The position numbers were made by a program, and so were the translations under genes. From positions 1,240,001 to 1,304,000 of the forward strand of contig OZ219799.1 in assembly GCA_964291275.2 (NCBI GenBank): a DNA stretch of 64,000 nucleotides, written 5' to 3'. Positions 1-8,815 of the stretch are shown piece after piece. Every line of letters starts with the position of its first letter. Position 1 is the stretch's first letter. Below the pieces are notes generated by a model. That model searched no databases. It worked only from the letters and a program-made list of their open reading frames with translations, and was not told the origin of the DNA. Source of the DNA: Bin80 sp964291275. GTDB taxonomy: Bacteria > Bacteroidota > Rhodothermia > Rhodothermales > Bin80.

Positions 1-1280
1 GCCTGGTCAGCATGCACTAACCATCAATGCAAGTGAGTATGCGCTGGCGAACGGAGTCTACTGGCTGGTTCTCCGGAAGGATAATCAGCAGATCGTGCGT
101 AGGCTCATGCTTGTTCGATAATGAGTATCCGCTTGCAGATAAGAAGGGCTGCACTTCCTCTCGTGACCGAATTTCCAGCCCCACACAAATGGGACTGTTG
201 GGCCTCGAGCAATCCAAGAAGTGTAGCATTGTTGGGTACCACTCTCGGTTTGTATTTGATTGGTAGAATTTCCGACCTCGGTACTCCTGCATTGGGGAAG
301 CCTGCAGTTGTCACCATCCGACTACAGGCCTCAAAAAGTAGCAAGACGATCAAAATGGAGCATAAGGGATGGAGCGTGCAGGGAGAATTTTATGGAGTTG
401 AATTTTTATACAAGCACTAATTATGGTAAGTGAAAGATTTGGAGTTCCAACCGGTCACAATCCAAATCAAATAGAATCAACCAACTATGGGGCTACACCT
501 TTGCAGAAAGTACTACATTGCCACTATACAAGATTTCTGCTTTTCTTTCCTCGGACGGACATAACGGCCGCCACAACACGTTTTGCAATCCCAGCTCTAC
601 TTCTTTTCTGTTTCCCGCTGCAGAAACACCTCCGGGGAGATATTCAGATTCTGTACGATCGTCTTGCCCAAAATCTTCCGTAGAAACTGGTTTCCGCGGG
701 GGATAAGTTTGTCAGCGCGGCTTCCAGTTCTGCACGACTCATGGTGGATCAGATGGCCGGAACAGTACTGCAGATTTTACATGATTCTGGACCGCTAGTC
801 GGATGGGGAGGAATCACTTGTAAAGCACGAGCCGTCCGGTATCATCGGCGGGCTGCTCCTGCCGGCCGTTCAAAATGTCCACGCCATTGGCAGCCGAACC
901 TGCGTGAGTTTCTCTCCATCTGCGAGGTCGTGCCTGCACCCTGCTGTTCGGCCATACGGTAAAAAGCCGTCCGCACCCCGTCTGGATCTACATACCAAGG
1001 CTCTAGCGAACGCCTGAAGACAGCATCTATCTCACGGGCCCCTTCTGTGTATCATAGTAGACACTAAGCACGCGTTGTTCCTGCTGATGCAAATGCGGCT
1101 ACCCGCTGGTATCCTTCACCTGACGTCACACATGTGTATCCTGACGGGCTTCACGAACAAAATCCTGCCTTGGGATGGAGACTATCTTGTGGAGAGCAGG
1201 ACTGGCGGTATGCGAACATGGGTAGGGGTTTGAATCACTCTATCAATCCCGGAACCTCTGAGTCCTAATCTGGTCCAATC
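1..1280. other. Gene-poor, apparently decayed stretch
   Basis: No convincing intact gene is visible over almost 1.3 kb. Short protein-like pieces occur on the minus strand. One is a 91-codon frame at 17-292. Another is a frame at roughly 840-1040 that reads like coding sequence (…EPWYVDPDGVRTAFYRMAEQQ…). A third is a short frame starting near 742 (MSRAELEAALTNLSP…). They are in different frames and interrupted, which suggests remnants of former genes. I recognise no family in any of them, and I see no RNA gene or terminal inverted repeats. Confidence 0.4.
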
Positions 1281-1284
1281 CATC

Positions 1285-1563
1285 ATGCCAGAAGGGATAA
1301 ACAACGACCATCAAGGTCCATTCACACATGCTTCTATGCTGTTGCGCAGGAAGAAGCTCACTGCTGATGAAGCAAACGAACTCACTGAAATCATTGAAAA
1401 CATGGCATCTGCAAATCTAATTGCTCAATTTGGAGCTAAACTGGACGCTGTGAACGCAACCATGAATGCCCAGTTGGACGCTGTGAATACGAAGTACAAT
1501 GTGCTGATCTGGGTTATTGGTTTCGCGACGATAATTCTCTCGGCTGTAATCGTCCTCACTTGA
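1285..1563 (+). CDS. Small coiled-coil protein with C-terminal membrane anchor
   Basis: This is a 92-residue hypothetical protein. Residues about 20-70 are rich in Glu, Ala, Leu and Asn and contain two near-identical short units (KLDAVNATMNA and QLDAVNTKYNV), typical of a short coiled coil. Residues about 72-91 form one hydrophobic segment (VLIWVIGFATIILSAVIVL) ending almost at the C-terminus, so the protein is probably tail-anchored in the inner membrane. The arrangement resembles small DUF1640-like or phage/plasmid-associated coiled-coil membrane proteins, but no function can be assigned. It stands alone between two decayed regions. The clear hydrophobic/heptad organisation is the main argument that the frame is real. 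Confidence 0.6.
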   Translation: MPEGINNDHQGPFTHASMLLRRKKLTADEANELTEIIENMASANLIAQFGAKLDAVNATMNAQLDAVNTKYNVLIWVIGFATIILSAVIVLT

Positions 1564-2492
1564 GCTACGCCTTGGAGTTGTCGGAAAACGCGTCAGAATG
1601 CCCTAAGCATCGCGTTTACGGGATATCAAAATAGCAGAAGTGCGCAAGACTGCTTACCGCACGATCGGATTTCGTTTATTACCTGTCCTCAAACTTCAAC
1701 ATTTCTTTTGTATGCCCAAAGAGCCGGTCTAGGATCTCATGCCGGTGCTTGTGCAACAAGTCTGACAATTCCATGATGCTGGAATCGCTGATCAGCAAGA
1801 ATCCCAGAGTGCGAACTGGACGCAGTGAGCAACAAGACACTCTGCTACTTTGATTCATCGGTGTCAGCGTTGCCTTGATCGCAGCATCCAGCTTCTTCAA
1901 TTAGGCAATTTCCCTCTCAGTTGAGAGTGTGTGTGTGGGCCGGTATGGCGCGAGTGCTGCAGACCGTGGTGGAGTGTGTAGGGAATGGGCGGGTTGAGGC
2001 ACTACGCCAAAATTGGAGACAAAAACCAGTACTTTCTCAGACCGGATGGCGAAGTTAGGTTATGGCTGTAATTGTGCTCGGCTCATTCATGCTGTGGTCG
2101 ACAGATCCCGTTCAGGAAGACCAGACCTTGCAAAATATCCAGCGACAATTAAAACTTTCGTTTTAGTTCCGTTGGGGCAGATGGAGTTTTTGTGTGTGAA
2201 CGCATGAATCATTCTCCATTTAGTCTCTCTGCAATGATCACTGATCAACAGGCAAAATTTTTAGTCAAGTTGGTAAAAAGACAAGTGTTAATCAAAATAT
2301 CTGCTGCGAAGGCGAGAGTGAGTGAGCCTGGGCTCGTAAATGGTACTTGCCCAATCCAACGCCTCTTTCTGCAGTGGACCGAAATAGCTTCAAATGGCTG
2401 GTGGACCTTTGGAAGTTCAGTCGAAAGGTATCTGGTGGGGTGGTCCACATCTCCCTTGCAACCCGGCACATCCTTGGTCCTGCGGTAGCCCG
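1564..2492. other. Gene-poor stretch with a possible IS21 IstA leader remnant
   Basis: About 0.9 kb without a supportable intact gene. On the plus strand at about 2234-2330 the frame starting MITDQQAKFLVKLVKRQ and continuing to AAKARVSE resembles the N-terminal helix-turn-helix of IS21-family IstA transposases (M-x-TDQQV…AAxKAGMSE). It decays into unrelated sequence, so it is at best a remnant. A 73-codon minus-strand frame at 1679-1900 has no recognised similarity. No clear terminator was seen downstream of glpF. Confidence 0.3.
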
Positions 2493-3203
2493 TTAGCTTC
2501 CAATCAGTGCAAAGGCACCTCCGGCGAGCAGTCCGCCAATAATTGGCCCCAAAACGGGAATCCAGGCGTAACTCCAGTCACTGTCGCGTTTGCCTCTGAT
2601 CGGGACCAGTGCGTGAATAATGCGTGGACTGAGGTCCCGGGCAGGGTTAATGGCGTATCCCGTGGTACCTCCCAGTGTCAAGCCGATCGCCAGTACTACA
2701 GCACCAACGGGGAGTGCATCCAAAGCGCCAAGGCCAACATCCGGCTCTACCATGTATAGCACGGCGAACACCAGAACGAAGGTTGCAATGATTTCACTCA
2801 GAAGGTTTGATACGTTGTTGCGGATAGCGGGCGCTGTGCAGAATACAGCTAATTTTGCGTCCGCATCATCCGTCGCGTCGAAGTGATCCCGGTAATGCAG
2901 CCAGACCAGAAATGCTCCCAGCCCCCCTCCCAAAAATTGTGCTGCAAGGTACGTGGGGACCGAGGTCCATTCAAAACTTCCCGCAAATGCCAGCCCAAGC
3001 GTAACCGCTGGATTGATGTGAGCACCGCTGTACTTGGCTACGATGAATACTGCTATGAAGACGGCTACGCCCCAGCCAAAATTGATGGCAATCCAGCCGG
3101 CGCCGCTCCCTTTGGTATCTTTGAGCACTACGTTTGCAACGACCGCGTCTCCGAGAAGAAGCAGCATTGCGGTACCAATAAATTCACCCAGAAATGGACT
3201 CAT
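2493..3203 (-). CDS. glpF: Glycerol uptake facilitator / aquaporin (MIP family)
   Basis: This 236-residue inner-membrane channel of the major intrinsic protein family should allow passive glycerol (and possibly water) entry. Both pore-forming half-helix motifs are present: SGAHINPAVTLG in the first half and GYAINPARDLSPR in the second. The Asp directly after the second NPAR is the signature of glycerol-conducting members rather than strict water channels. Six hydrophobic spans can be followed, and length is normal for the family. It lies 32 bp downstream of glpK on the same strand, so the two probably form an operon in which glycerol entering through GlpF is trapped by phosphorylation. I call it GlpF rather than AqpZ because of the NPARD motif and the glpK neighbour. 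Confidence 0.92.
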   Translation of the reverse strand: MSPFLGEFIGTAMLLLLGDAVVANVVLKDTKGSGAGWIAINFGWGVAVFIAVFIVAKYSGAHINPAVTLGLAFAGSFEWTSVPTYLAAQFLGGGLGAFLVWLHYRDHFDATDDADAKLAVFCTAPAIRNNVSNLLSEIIATFVLVFAVLYMVEPDVGLGALDALPVGAVVLAIGLTLGGTTGYAINPARDLSPRIIHALVPIRGKRDSDWSYAWIPVLGPIIGGLLAGGAFALIGS

Positions 3204-3235
3204 GGTTGATGCAGATTATGACTTGAAGGTTGTTG

Positions 3236-4717
3236 TTAGCGATCCCAGCCTTTGGAGCGTTCAACTGCAGCAGCCCAGGAATCCATAAGTGCAGATGCGG
3301 CTGAACGTGACATTTGTGGCTCAAAGGTTTGGTCTGTTTGCCACAACTGGCTAAGATCATCAGAATCGGTCCATTGTTCCACTGCTATTCCTGCGAGGTA
3401 AGCAGCTCCCAGTGCTGTCGTTTCGCTTACGACAGGTCGGATCACGGGCACATCCAGAATATCTGCCTGAAACTGCATGAGCAGATTATTTGCCGTTGCA
3501 CCTCCGTCTACGCGCACTTCCTTGAGACCCACACCGGCATCTGCCTCCATAGCCCTGATCACATCTGCGCTCTGGTATGCGATACTTTCGAGTGCTGCCC
3601 GGGCAATATGAGCTGCATTGCTGCCACGTGTCAGTCCTACAATTGTGCCTCGAGCATAGGGATCCCAGTGTGGTGCCCCCAGTCCTGTAAAGGCCGGCAC
3701 AATGGTTACCCCGCCATTATCCGGCACCTGTGATGCAAGCGCCTCAACTTCGGAAGATGAGGCAATAAGTCCGAGCTGGTCTCGCAGCCATTGAACGACG
3801 GCACCGCCAACAAAAACACTACCCTCGAGGGCGTAGTGCACCTCATTGTTCAGCTTCCATGCGATGGTGGTGAGGAGTTTGTTCGTAGAAGGGACGGCGT
3901 TTGTCCCTGTATTCATAAGCAGGAAGCAGCCCGTACCATAGGTGTTTTTTACCATACCGGGATTTGTGCACACCTGCCCGAAGAGGGCTGCTTGTTGATC
4001 GCCGGCAATTCCCGCTATAGGGACAGGAGCACCTAAGAGGGTTGTTTCTCCAATCACACCGCTTGATGGAACGACGTCTGGCAGGATTTCCTGCGGCACA
4101 TTCAGCAGTGCGCAAAGTTCGTCGTCCCAGTCATGTGTATGCATGTTATAGAGCAGTGTACGGCTTGCATTCGAGACATCGGTGCAGTATTGTCTGCTGT
4201 TCGTCAACTTCCAGATCAGCCATGTATCCACTGTACCGATGCACAAGCGGTCCGCTGCCGCCATATCTCGTGCATTCGGAACGTGATCCAAAATCCATTT
4301 GATTTTTGTGCCGGAGAAGTACGGGTCCAGTATCAGCCCGGTGTGTGACTGGAACAAGTCTGCGTGTCCATCAGAACGCAATTGGTCGCATTGGCCGGCG
4401 GTGCGGCGATCCTGCCAGACAATAGCGTTATGGATGGGGTGACCGGTGTCCCGATCCCACGCAACGGTAGTTTCGCGCTGGTTGGTGATTCCGATTGCCT
4501 TTATATCCTGACAGAGCAGTCCGCAGTTCTGCAATACCTCGTGGGCTACCGACAGTTGGGAGTTCCAGATAGCCATTGGATCGTGTTCGACCCATCCAGG
4601 TTGAGGATAAATCTGGGGGAATTCCTGCTGTGCCATTCCTACAATAGAACCCTCAGCGTCGAAAACAATAGCACGCGAGCTTGTGGTTCCCTGATCAAGG
4701 GCAAGAATGTAGGACAT
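3236..4717 (-). CDS. glpK: Glycerol kinase
   Basis: This cytoplasmic FGGY-family kinase makes sn-glycerol 3-phosphate from glycerol and ATP. The N-terminus MSYILALDQGTTSSRAIVFD carries the phosphate-1 motif, IGITNQRETTVAWD follows, and AGDQQAALFGQ and the C-terminal VDGGATANN motif are intact. The open frame extends 53 codons further upstream (to 4876), but those residues are not family-like, and the ATG at 4717 gives the canonical start and a 493-residue protein, the usual length. It is transcribed divergently from the subtilase gene at 4814, leaving about 96 bp for both promoters. It precedes glpF by 32 bp. No glpD or glpR-type regulator lies in the window. Confidence 0.95.
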   Translation of the reverse strand: MSYILALDQGTTSSRAIVFDAEGSIVGMAQQEFPQIYPQPGWVEHDPMAIWNSQLSVAHEVLQNCGLLCQDIKAIGITNQRETTVAWDRDTGHPIHNAIVWQDRRTAGQCDQLRSDGHADLFQSHTGLILDPYFSGTKIKWILDHVPNARDMAAADRLCIGTVDTWLIWKLTNSRQYCTDVSNASRTLLYNMHTHDWDDELCALLNVPQEILPDVVPSSGVIGETTLLGAPVPIAGIAGDQQAALFGQVCTNPGMVKNTYGTGCFLLMNTGTNAVPSTNKLLTTIAWKLNNEVHYALEGSVFVGGAVVQWLRDQLGLIASSSEVEALASQVPDNGGVTIVPAFTGLGAPHWDPYARGTIVGLTRGSNAAHIARAALESIAYQSADVIRAMEADAGVGLKEVRVDGGATANNLLMQFQADILDVPVIRPVVSETTALGAAYLAGIAVEQWTDSDDLSQLWQTDQTFEPQMSRSAASALMDSWAAAVERSKGWDR

Positions 4718-4813
4718 GCCTGGCGGAGTATAAGTTGACACAAATATAATACTCAATGCAACCAGGCGGGTATCTAATCGTAGGTCAACCAAGGGACATC
4801 TTCCAATTGTTGT

Positions 4814-6307
4814 ATGGATATCGTGACGGTCATCACCGCAACCGCACTGCTTCTCATAGCTATCGGTATCGGGCATAGGGGCAACGGCTCCTGGGTTATC
4901 CTGGCAGGTTTTGTCCTAGGTATTAGTGCGGTGATTGCGCGGTTCTGGTCAGGAGGCGGATTTATTCAGGTGATCATTGAACTGCTTAGGGATGGCGGTA
5001 TCAGTCTGCTTCTGGCTGCAGCGTACATGGGGTTCAGAAAGTTGGCAGACAACGCACGCCCTTTTGTTCTCCTGGGAGTCGCCTCTCTAGTATTGGCAGG
5101 GTTACTGTTTGGGGCCAAACATCTTTGGCAATCAATTTGGCATCAAACGGAGCAATCTGTTTTGGTCGAGTTGGGATCCGATGATTCAATCCTTGAGATA
5201 GAGGGTATCCTGGACCGTTTTGCCGAAACTTGGGAGCGTGCATTTCCTGAGCTTACGCTTGCCGAGGATGTAGACCTGGCACAGGTCTATCTGGTCAGCG
5301 TGTCTTCACGCCGTGCTGAAGCCATGATGTCTGCTCTCAGAGCAGACATAGAGAATGTTGATCATGTGGAACTCAACGTGGATATTAGTCTGTCTCTTCC
5401 TCCCTCCGACGGGACTGAGTACGAATCGGGAAGTGTAGTTTTGGAAAATGATCCACATGTAGCCCAGCAGTGGGCATTGGATGCTATTCAGGCGCACGAA
5501 GCTCATGCAGTTCTCGAGGATACAAGCCCCGTACGCAAGGCTCGCGTCGCCATTCTAGACACCGGGGTTGAATCTGGTCACGAAGATCTGGAGTCTGTCT
5601 ATACCACAGGGGTTTCAGGTGATGAGCATGGACATGGAACGCACTGTGCTGGGATTGCCGGTGCGGCCACCAACAATGGGCTTGGGGTTGCGTCATTGAA
5701 CTGGGAGGGACGGTTTGTCGAATTGTTGGGGTTCCAAGCCCTCGGAGATGCGGGTCGAGGCTCGCTGGAGCAGATAGCACAGGCAATCATTGATGCTACG
5801 AGGGCCGAGGCGGATGTGATTTCTATGTCATTGGGCAGCAAGTCTGACGTACCGCCTCGTGTGTTGACGAACGCCGTGGAGTATGCAATCAACCGTGGGG
5901 TTATCGTGGCCGCTTCAGCGGGCAATGCCAACGAGGATGCGATTGATCATTTTCCATCCAATATTGATGGTGTGATTGCTGTTGCAGCGGTTGACAGAGA
6001 TCTCACGAAGGCCGATTTCTCCAATACGGTTGGCAGTCTTTCCCGTCCGATTGCAGCACCAGGAGTTGACTTGCTATCTTCCTTCCTCGAAGGAACATAC
6101 AAACCCATGAGTGGCACGTCTATGGCCACGCCTGTTGTGACGGGGTTACTAGGAGTTATGAGGTCCATGAATCCCGAGCTTACGGCGGATGAGGCTTACT
6201 TGATTCTGTACGAAACAGGTACGGAAGTGCCGGACACCCCGGCGGTGGGCCGTGTGATCAATGCCGCTGCAGCCCTCGAACGCGCTATGGGCACAACAGC
6301 GTTGTAG
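4814..6307 (+). CDS. Membrane-anchored S8 (subtilisin-like) serine protease
   Basis: A 497-residue protein with an N-terminal region (residues 1-105) of about four hydrophobic segments, then a soluble linker and a complete subtilase domain from about residue 235. The catalytic triad is visible: Asp249 in AILDTGV, His274 in HGHGTHCAG and Ser436 in SGTSMATP, with the oxyanion Asn371 in ASAGN. The protease domain most likely faces the periplasm. The multi-pass N-terminus is unusual, because most S8 enzymes have a cleaved signal and an I9 propeptide; residues 110-215 could be a propeptide-like segment. It ends 6 bp from the convergent RidA gene. The substrate is unknown. Confidence 0.85.
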   Translation: MDIVTVITATALLLIAIGIGHRGNGSWVILAGFVLGISAVIARFWSGGGFIQVIIELLRDGGISLLLAAAYMGFRKLADNARPFVLLGVASLVLAGLLFGAKHLWQSIWHQTEQSVLVELGSDDSILEIEGILDRFAETWERAFPELTLAEDVDLAQVYLVSVSSRRAEAMMSALRADIENVDHVELNVDISLSLPPSDGTEYESGSVVLENDPHVAQQWALDAIQAHEAHAVLEDTSPVRKARVAILDTGVESGHEDLESVYTTGVSGDEHGHGTHCAGIAGAATNNGLGVASLNWEGRFVELLGFQALGDAGRGSLEQIAQAIIDATRAEADVISMSLGSKSDVPPRVLTNAVEYAINRGVIVAASAGNANEDAIDHFPSNIDGVIAVAAVDRDLTKADFSNTVGSLSRPIAAPGVDLLSSFLEGTYKPMSGTSMATPVVTGLLGVMRSMNPELTADEAYLILYETGTEVPDTPAVGRVINAAAALERAMGTTAL

Positions 6308-6313
6308 TCGGAG

Positions 6314-6844
6314 CTATTCCCGCACTTCCACGATCATTTCGATTTCCACGGCGATCCCAATCGGGAGGGAGTTCATCCCGACAGCTGCCCGTGCATGCTT
6401 TCCAATCTCGGGACCAAACACTTCTACGAGCAAATCTGAACAACCGTTGATGACGTTCGGGTGCTCGGTGTAGTCTGGGGTTGCATTGACCATGCCATTC
6501 ACCATGACAATACGCGTAACCCGACTCAAGTCGCCGATCTCCTGTTTTAGTGAGGCTAAGAGTGCAATTCCCGTTTGTCGGGCAGCTGCGTACCCTTTTT
6601 CGAGTGTAAGGTCTCTCCCTAGTTTACCTGTGATGTACTTGCCATCAGGCAAATAGGGCCCGTGTCCAGCGAGAAAGACAAGATTACCGGTTTGTACTGC
6701 CCGCACATAATTGGCCACAGGGGAAGGTGGGTCGGGCAGCTGAATGCCTAGTGCATCCAGGCGTTGTTCGGGGCTCAGTTCTTGGCCGTGAACAGCGCCT
6801 GTGATGAGAGCGAGTAGAAGAATGAGGCAGAGTCTAGTGTGCAT
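6314..6844 (-). CDS. Secreted RidA/YjgF-family protein
   Basis: A 176-residue RidA-superfamily protein. The domain (about residues 35-176) contains LVFLAGHGPYLPDG, the KGYAAARQTG helix, RVTRIVMVNGMVNATPDYTEHP and the terminal HARAAVGMNSLPIG, in which the conserved Arg that binds the imine substrate lies within ARAAVG. RidA proteins hydrolyse reactive enamines/imines and are normally cytoplasmic. Here residues 1-21 (hydrophobic LCLILLLALITGAVHG then Q) form a signal peptide, so this member is probably periplasmic and may not do the classical 2-aminoacrylate clean-up. A threonine-dehydratase domain, which generates enamines, is encoded in the next gene on the same strand, but 228 bp separate them and the compartments would differ. 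Confidence 0.85.
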   Translation of the reverse strand: MHTRLCLILLLALITGAVHGQELSPEQRLDALGIQLPDPPSPVANYVRAVQTGNLVFLAGHGPYLPDGKYITGKLGRDLTLEKGYAAARQTGIALLASLKQEIGDLSRVTRIVMVNGMVNATPDYTEHPNVINGCSDLLVEVFGPEIGKHARAAVGMNSLPIGIAVEIEMIVEVRE

Positions 6845-7072
6845 GTTAGTGTCTGTTGAAAAAATCTCGCGCTAGGGAGTTGAGCGGGTAGTGATAGCCG
6901 CAGTATCAGATTTTTTGTTCGGATTTCGAATACTTCTTTCCCGATGACTCATATTCAATTAGGAAAGGCAACGGCCCAGTGAGTCTGATAAACAGTTTGT
7001 CGGGTTCCCAAGTGTGAGCGGAGGCCTTCGGGCAATGAACTATTTTTCTCACTGGAGGCATCCATCGGTCGA

Positions 7073-8749
7073 TTAGGCCTGATCGAGTACAGTCTGGAAT
7101 TTATTGTCGGAGATGTTGCCGCCACAGATGATCAATGCAAGCCGCTTTTTAGTCAAGTTTTTCTTGAATCCCAGGAAACAGGCAACTGCAACCCCTGCGG
7201 ATCCTTCGATTTTTATACCGTGCTCATGATAAACGCGGCGCATAGCGTCGGCAATCTCCTCTTCCGTAGCCGTAACCCATTCGTCCACTAAATCCGTGCA
7301 CAGAGGGAGGGTAATTGTATCGGATTCAATTTGGCCGGCTGTGCCATCGGAAAGAGTAGGTTGTGAAGGTTTCTCAACGATGCGTCCAGCTTCAACAGAT
7401 GCATGCATCATGTTGGATCTTGCGGGTGAGCACCCGATAATCTTGACAGTTGGAAGGTGGTTTTTTAGCACAAGTGCCAAACCGCTGATCAAGCCGCCGC
7501 CTCCTACAGCAGCAAAGACATAGTCCAAGGATCCTGCCTGACGCAGTAGTTCAACTCCAACTGTACCTTGGCCCGCTATGACCTGCCAATCGTTGTAGGG
7601 AGAGATAAACACGCTCCTCTCTCGCTCTGCTACACGTCGAGCCTCACGTTCTGCGTCTATCCCGTCATCTCCATTGAAAACGAGGTCCGCAATGCCATCG
7701 CGAAGAGCTTCGGCCTTATGCTTTTCTGTCGTGACAGGTAGATAGATCGTTCCCTTTACACCAAAATCCTGCAGAACACGGGATACCGCAAGGCCATGAT
7801 TACCTGTAGATGCCGCAACCAGGGGACGTAGCGGTTCTCTCAGCGACAAGAATTTATTCAGTGCTCCTCTGTACTTGAAGGATCCGGTATGTTGCTCATT
7901 TTCGAGTTTGAGAAAAACTGTTGCTCCGAAGTCTTTTCCGAGTTGTTTCGACCGCAAAGCTTTAGTTTCAACTACCTCTCCTTTCAATCTCCTTGCAGCG
8001 TTCATTACGTACCGATAAGCTCGCCAGCGAGTGACGTGGTATGCAGCAGGGATGGCTGCACGTTTTGCCAGATATGCTTTTCTCACAGGTTTATCAAAAC
8101 GCTCAATGGCGTAGCGTAAAGCAGTGCGGGGTAGAACTACGGTGGGGTCATCCAGGAATTCGACAAGTACGGACTCATCGCGTTTACCAACCTCACGAAG
8201 CATCCAACCGCAGGCCTTGTGGATCAAATCTTCCTGATCGTGTGCCAAGATATCTGAAAGAGCAAGTGTATCGTTGTACTGATCCCGTTTGATGAAATAG
8301 TACGTAGAGACTACTGCTGTGCGGCGTTCCCACAGATTGTCACTTCGGGCGAGTGTATATAATGGTGTCCGCGGGCGCTTGAAGAGGTAGGGTCCCAAGA
8401 TCTTGTGTGCACTTGTATCAACCAGATCCCAGTTGTTAACAAAGCCGGTGTGTTTCAGGTATGCGTTGTACACCTTGTACTGATTACCGCGCTTAAAGGC
8501 GTGAACGAGAAGGCACAGGGCTACGAATCGATCCTCGTGATAATCGGATCGCAGCAGCACGAGCATTTCATCAAGCGAGACTTTCTTCCAGTTCTGCGCG
8601 ACTCTTCGCAGTTCCGGCACACGAATCCCACGAAAGATATCCCCCTCACCGTATTCTCCGGGGCCGGTTTTAAAGAAGCGCTGAGCATGTGCTGCTTTCA
8701 CGGGGTCCCCCATACTCGCCAACAGTTCCTGAATATCGTTAGCAGTCAT
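7073..8749 (-). CDS. AlkD-like DNA alkylation repair domain fused to threonine/serine dehydratase
   Basis: This 558-residue frame joins two enzymes. Residues 1-235 are a DNA alkylation repair (AlkD-like HEAT-repeat glycosylase) domain, with FRGIRVPELRRVA, FVNNWDLVD (W107, D108) and WERRTAVVSTYYFI. Residues about 245-558 are a complete fold-type II PLP enzyme like threonine/serine dehydratase or serine racemase: Lys292 in TGSFKYRGA (PLP Schiff base), STGNHG, the phosphate-binding GGGGLISG (about 416) and KIEGSAGVA. There is no C-terminal ACT-like domain, as in catabolic (TdcB-like) forms. The ATG at 8749 fits the AlkD start. The second domain starts at its usual N-terminus (YRYVMNAARRL), so neither enzyme is truncated. 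This is either a genuine fusion or two genes joined by loss of a stop codon. Confidence 0.85.
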   Translation of the reverse strand: MTANDIQELLASMGDPVKAAHAQRFFKTGPGEYGEGDIFRGIRVPELRRVAQNWKKVSLDEMLVLLRSDYHEDRFVALCLLVHAFKRGNQYKVYNAYLKHTGFVNNWDLVDTSAHKILGPYLFKRPRTPLYTLARSDNLWERRTAVVSTYYFIKRDQYNDTLALSDILAHDQEDLIHKACGWMLREVGKRDESVLVEFLDDPTVVLPRTALRYAIERFDKPVRKAYLAKRAAIPAAYHVTRWRAYRYVMNAARRLKGEVVETKALRSKQLGKDFGATVFLKLENEQHTGSFKYRGALNKFLSLREPLRPLVAASTGNHGLAVSRVLQDFGVKGTIYLPVTTEKHKAEALRDGIADLVFNGDDGIDAEREARRVAERERSVFISPYNDWQVIAGQGTVGVELLRQAGSLDYVFAAVGGGGLISGLALVLKNHLPTVKIIGCSPARSNMMHASVEAGRIVEKPSQPTLSDGTAGQIESDTITLPLCTDLVDEWVTATEEEIADAMRRVYHEHGIKIEGSAGVAVACFLGFKKNLTKKRLALIICGGNISDNKFQTVLDQA

Positions 8750-8815
8750 CCTGGTGGAACCCCTTGCACATAAACGCGTGTCCCTCCGCTGTCCAATAAT
8801 AATTTTTGGTTAAGC

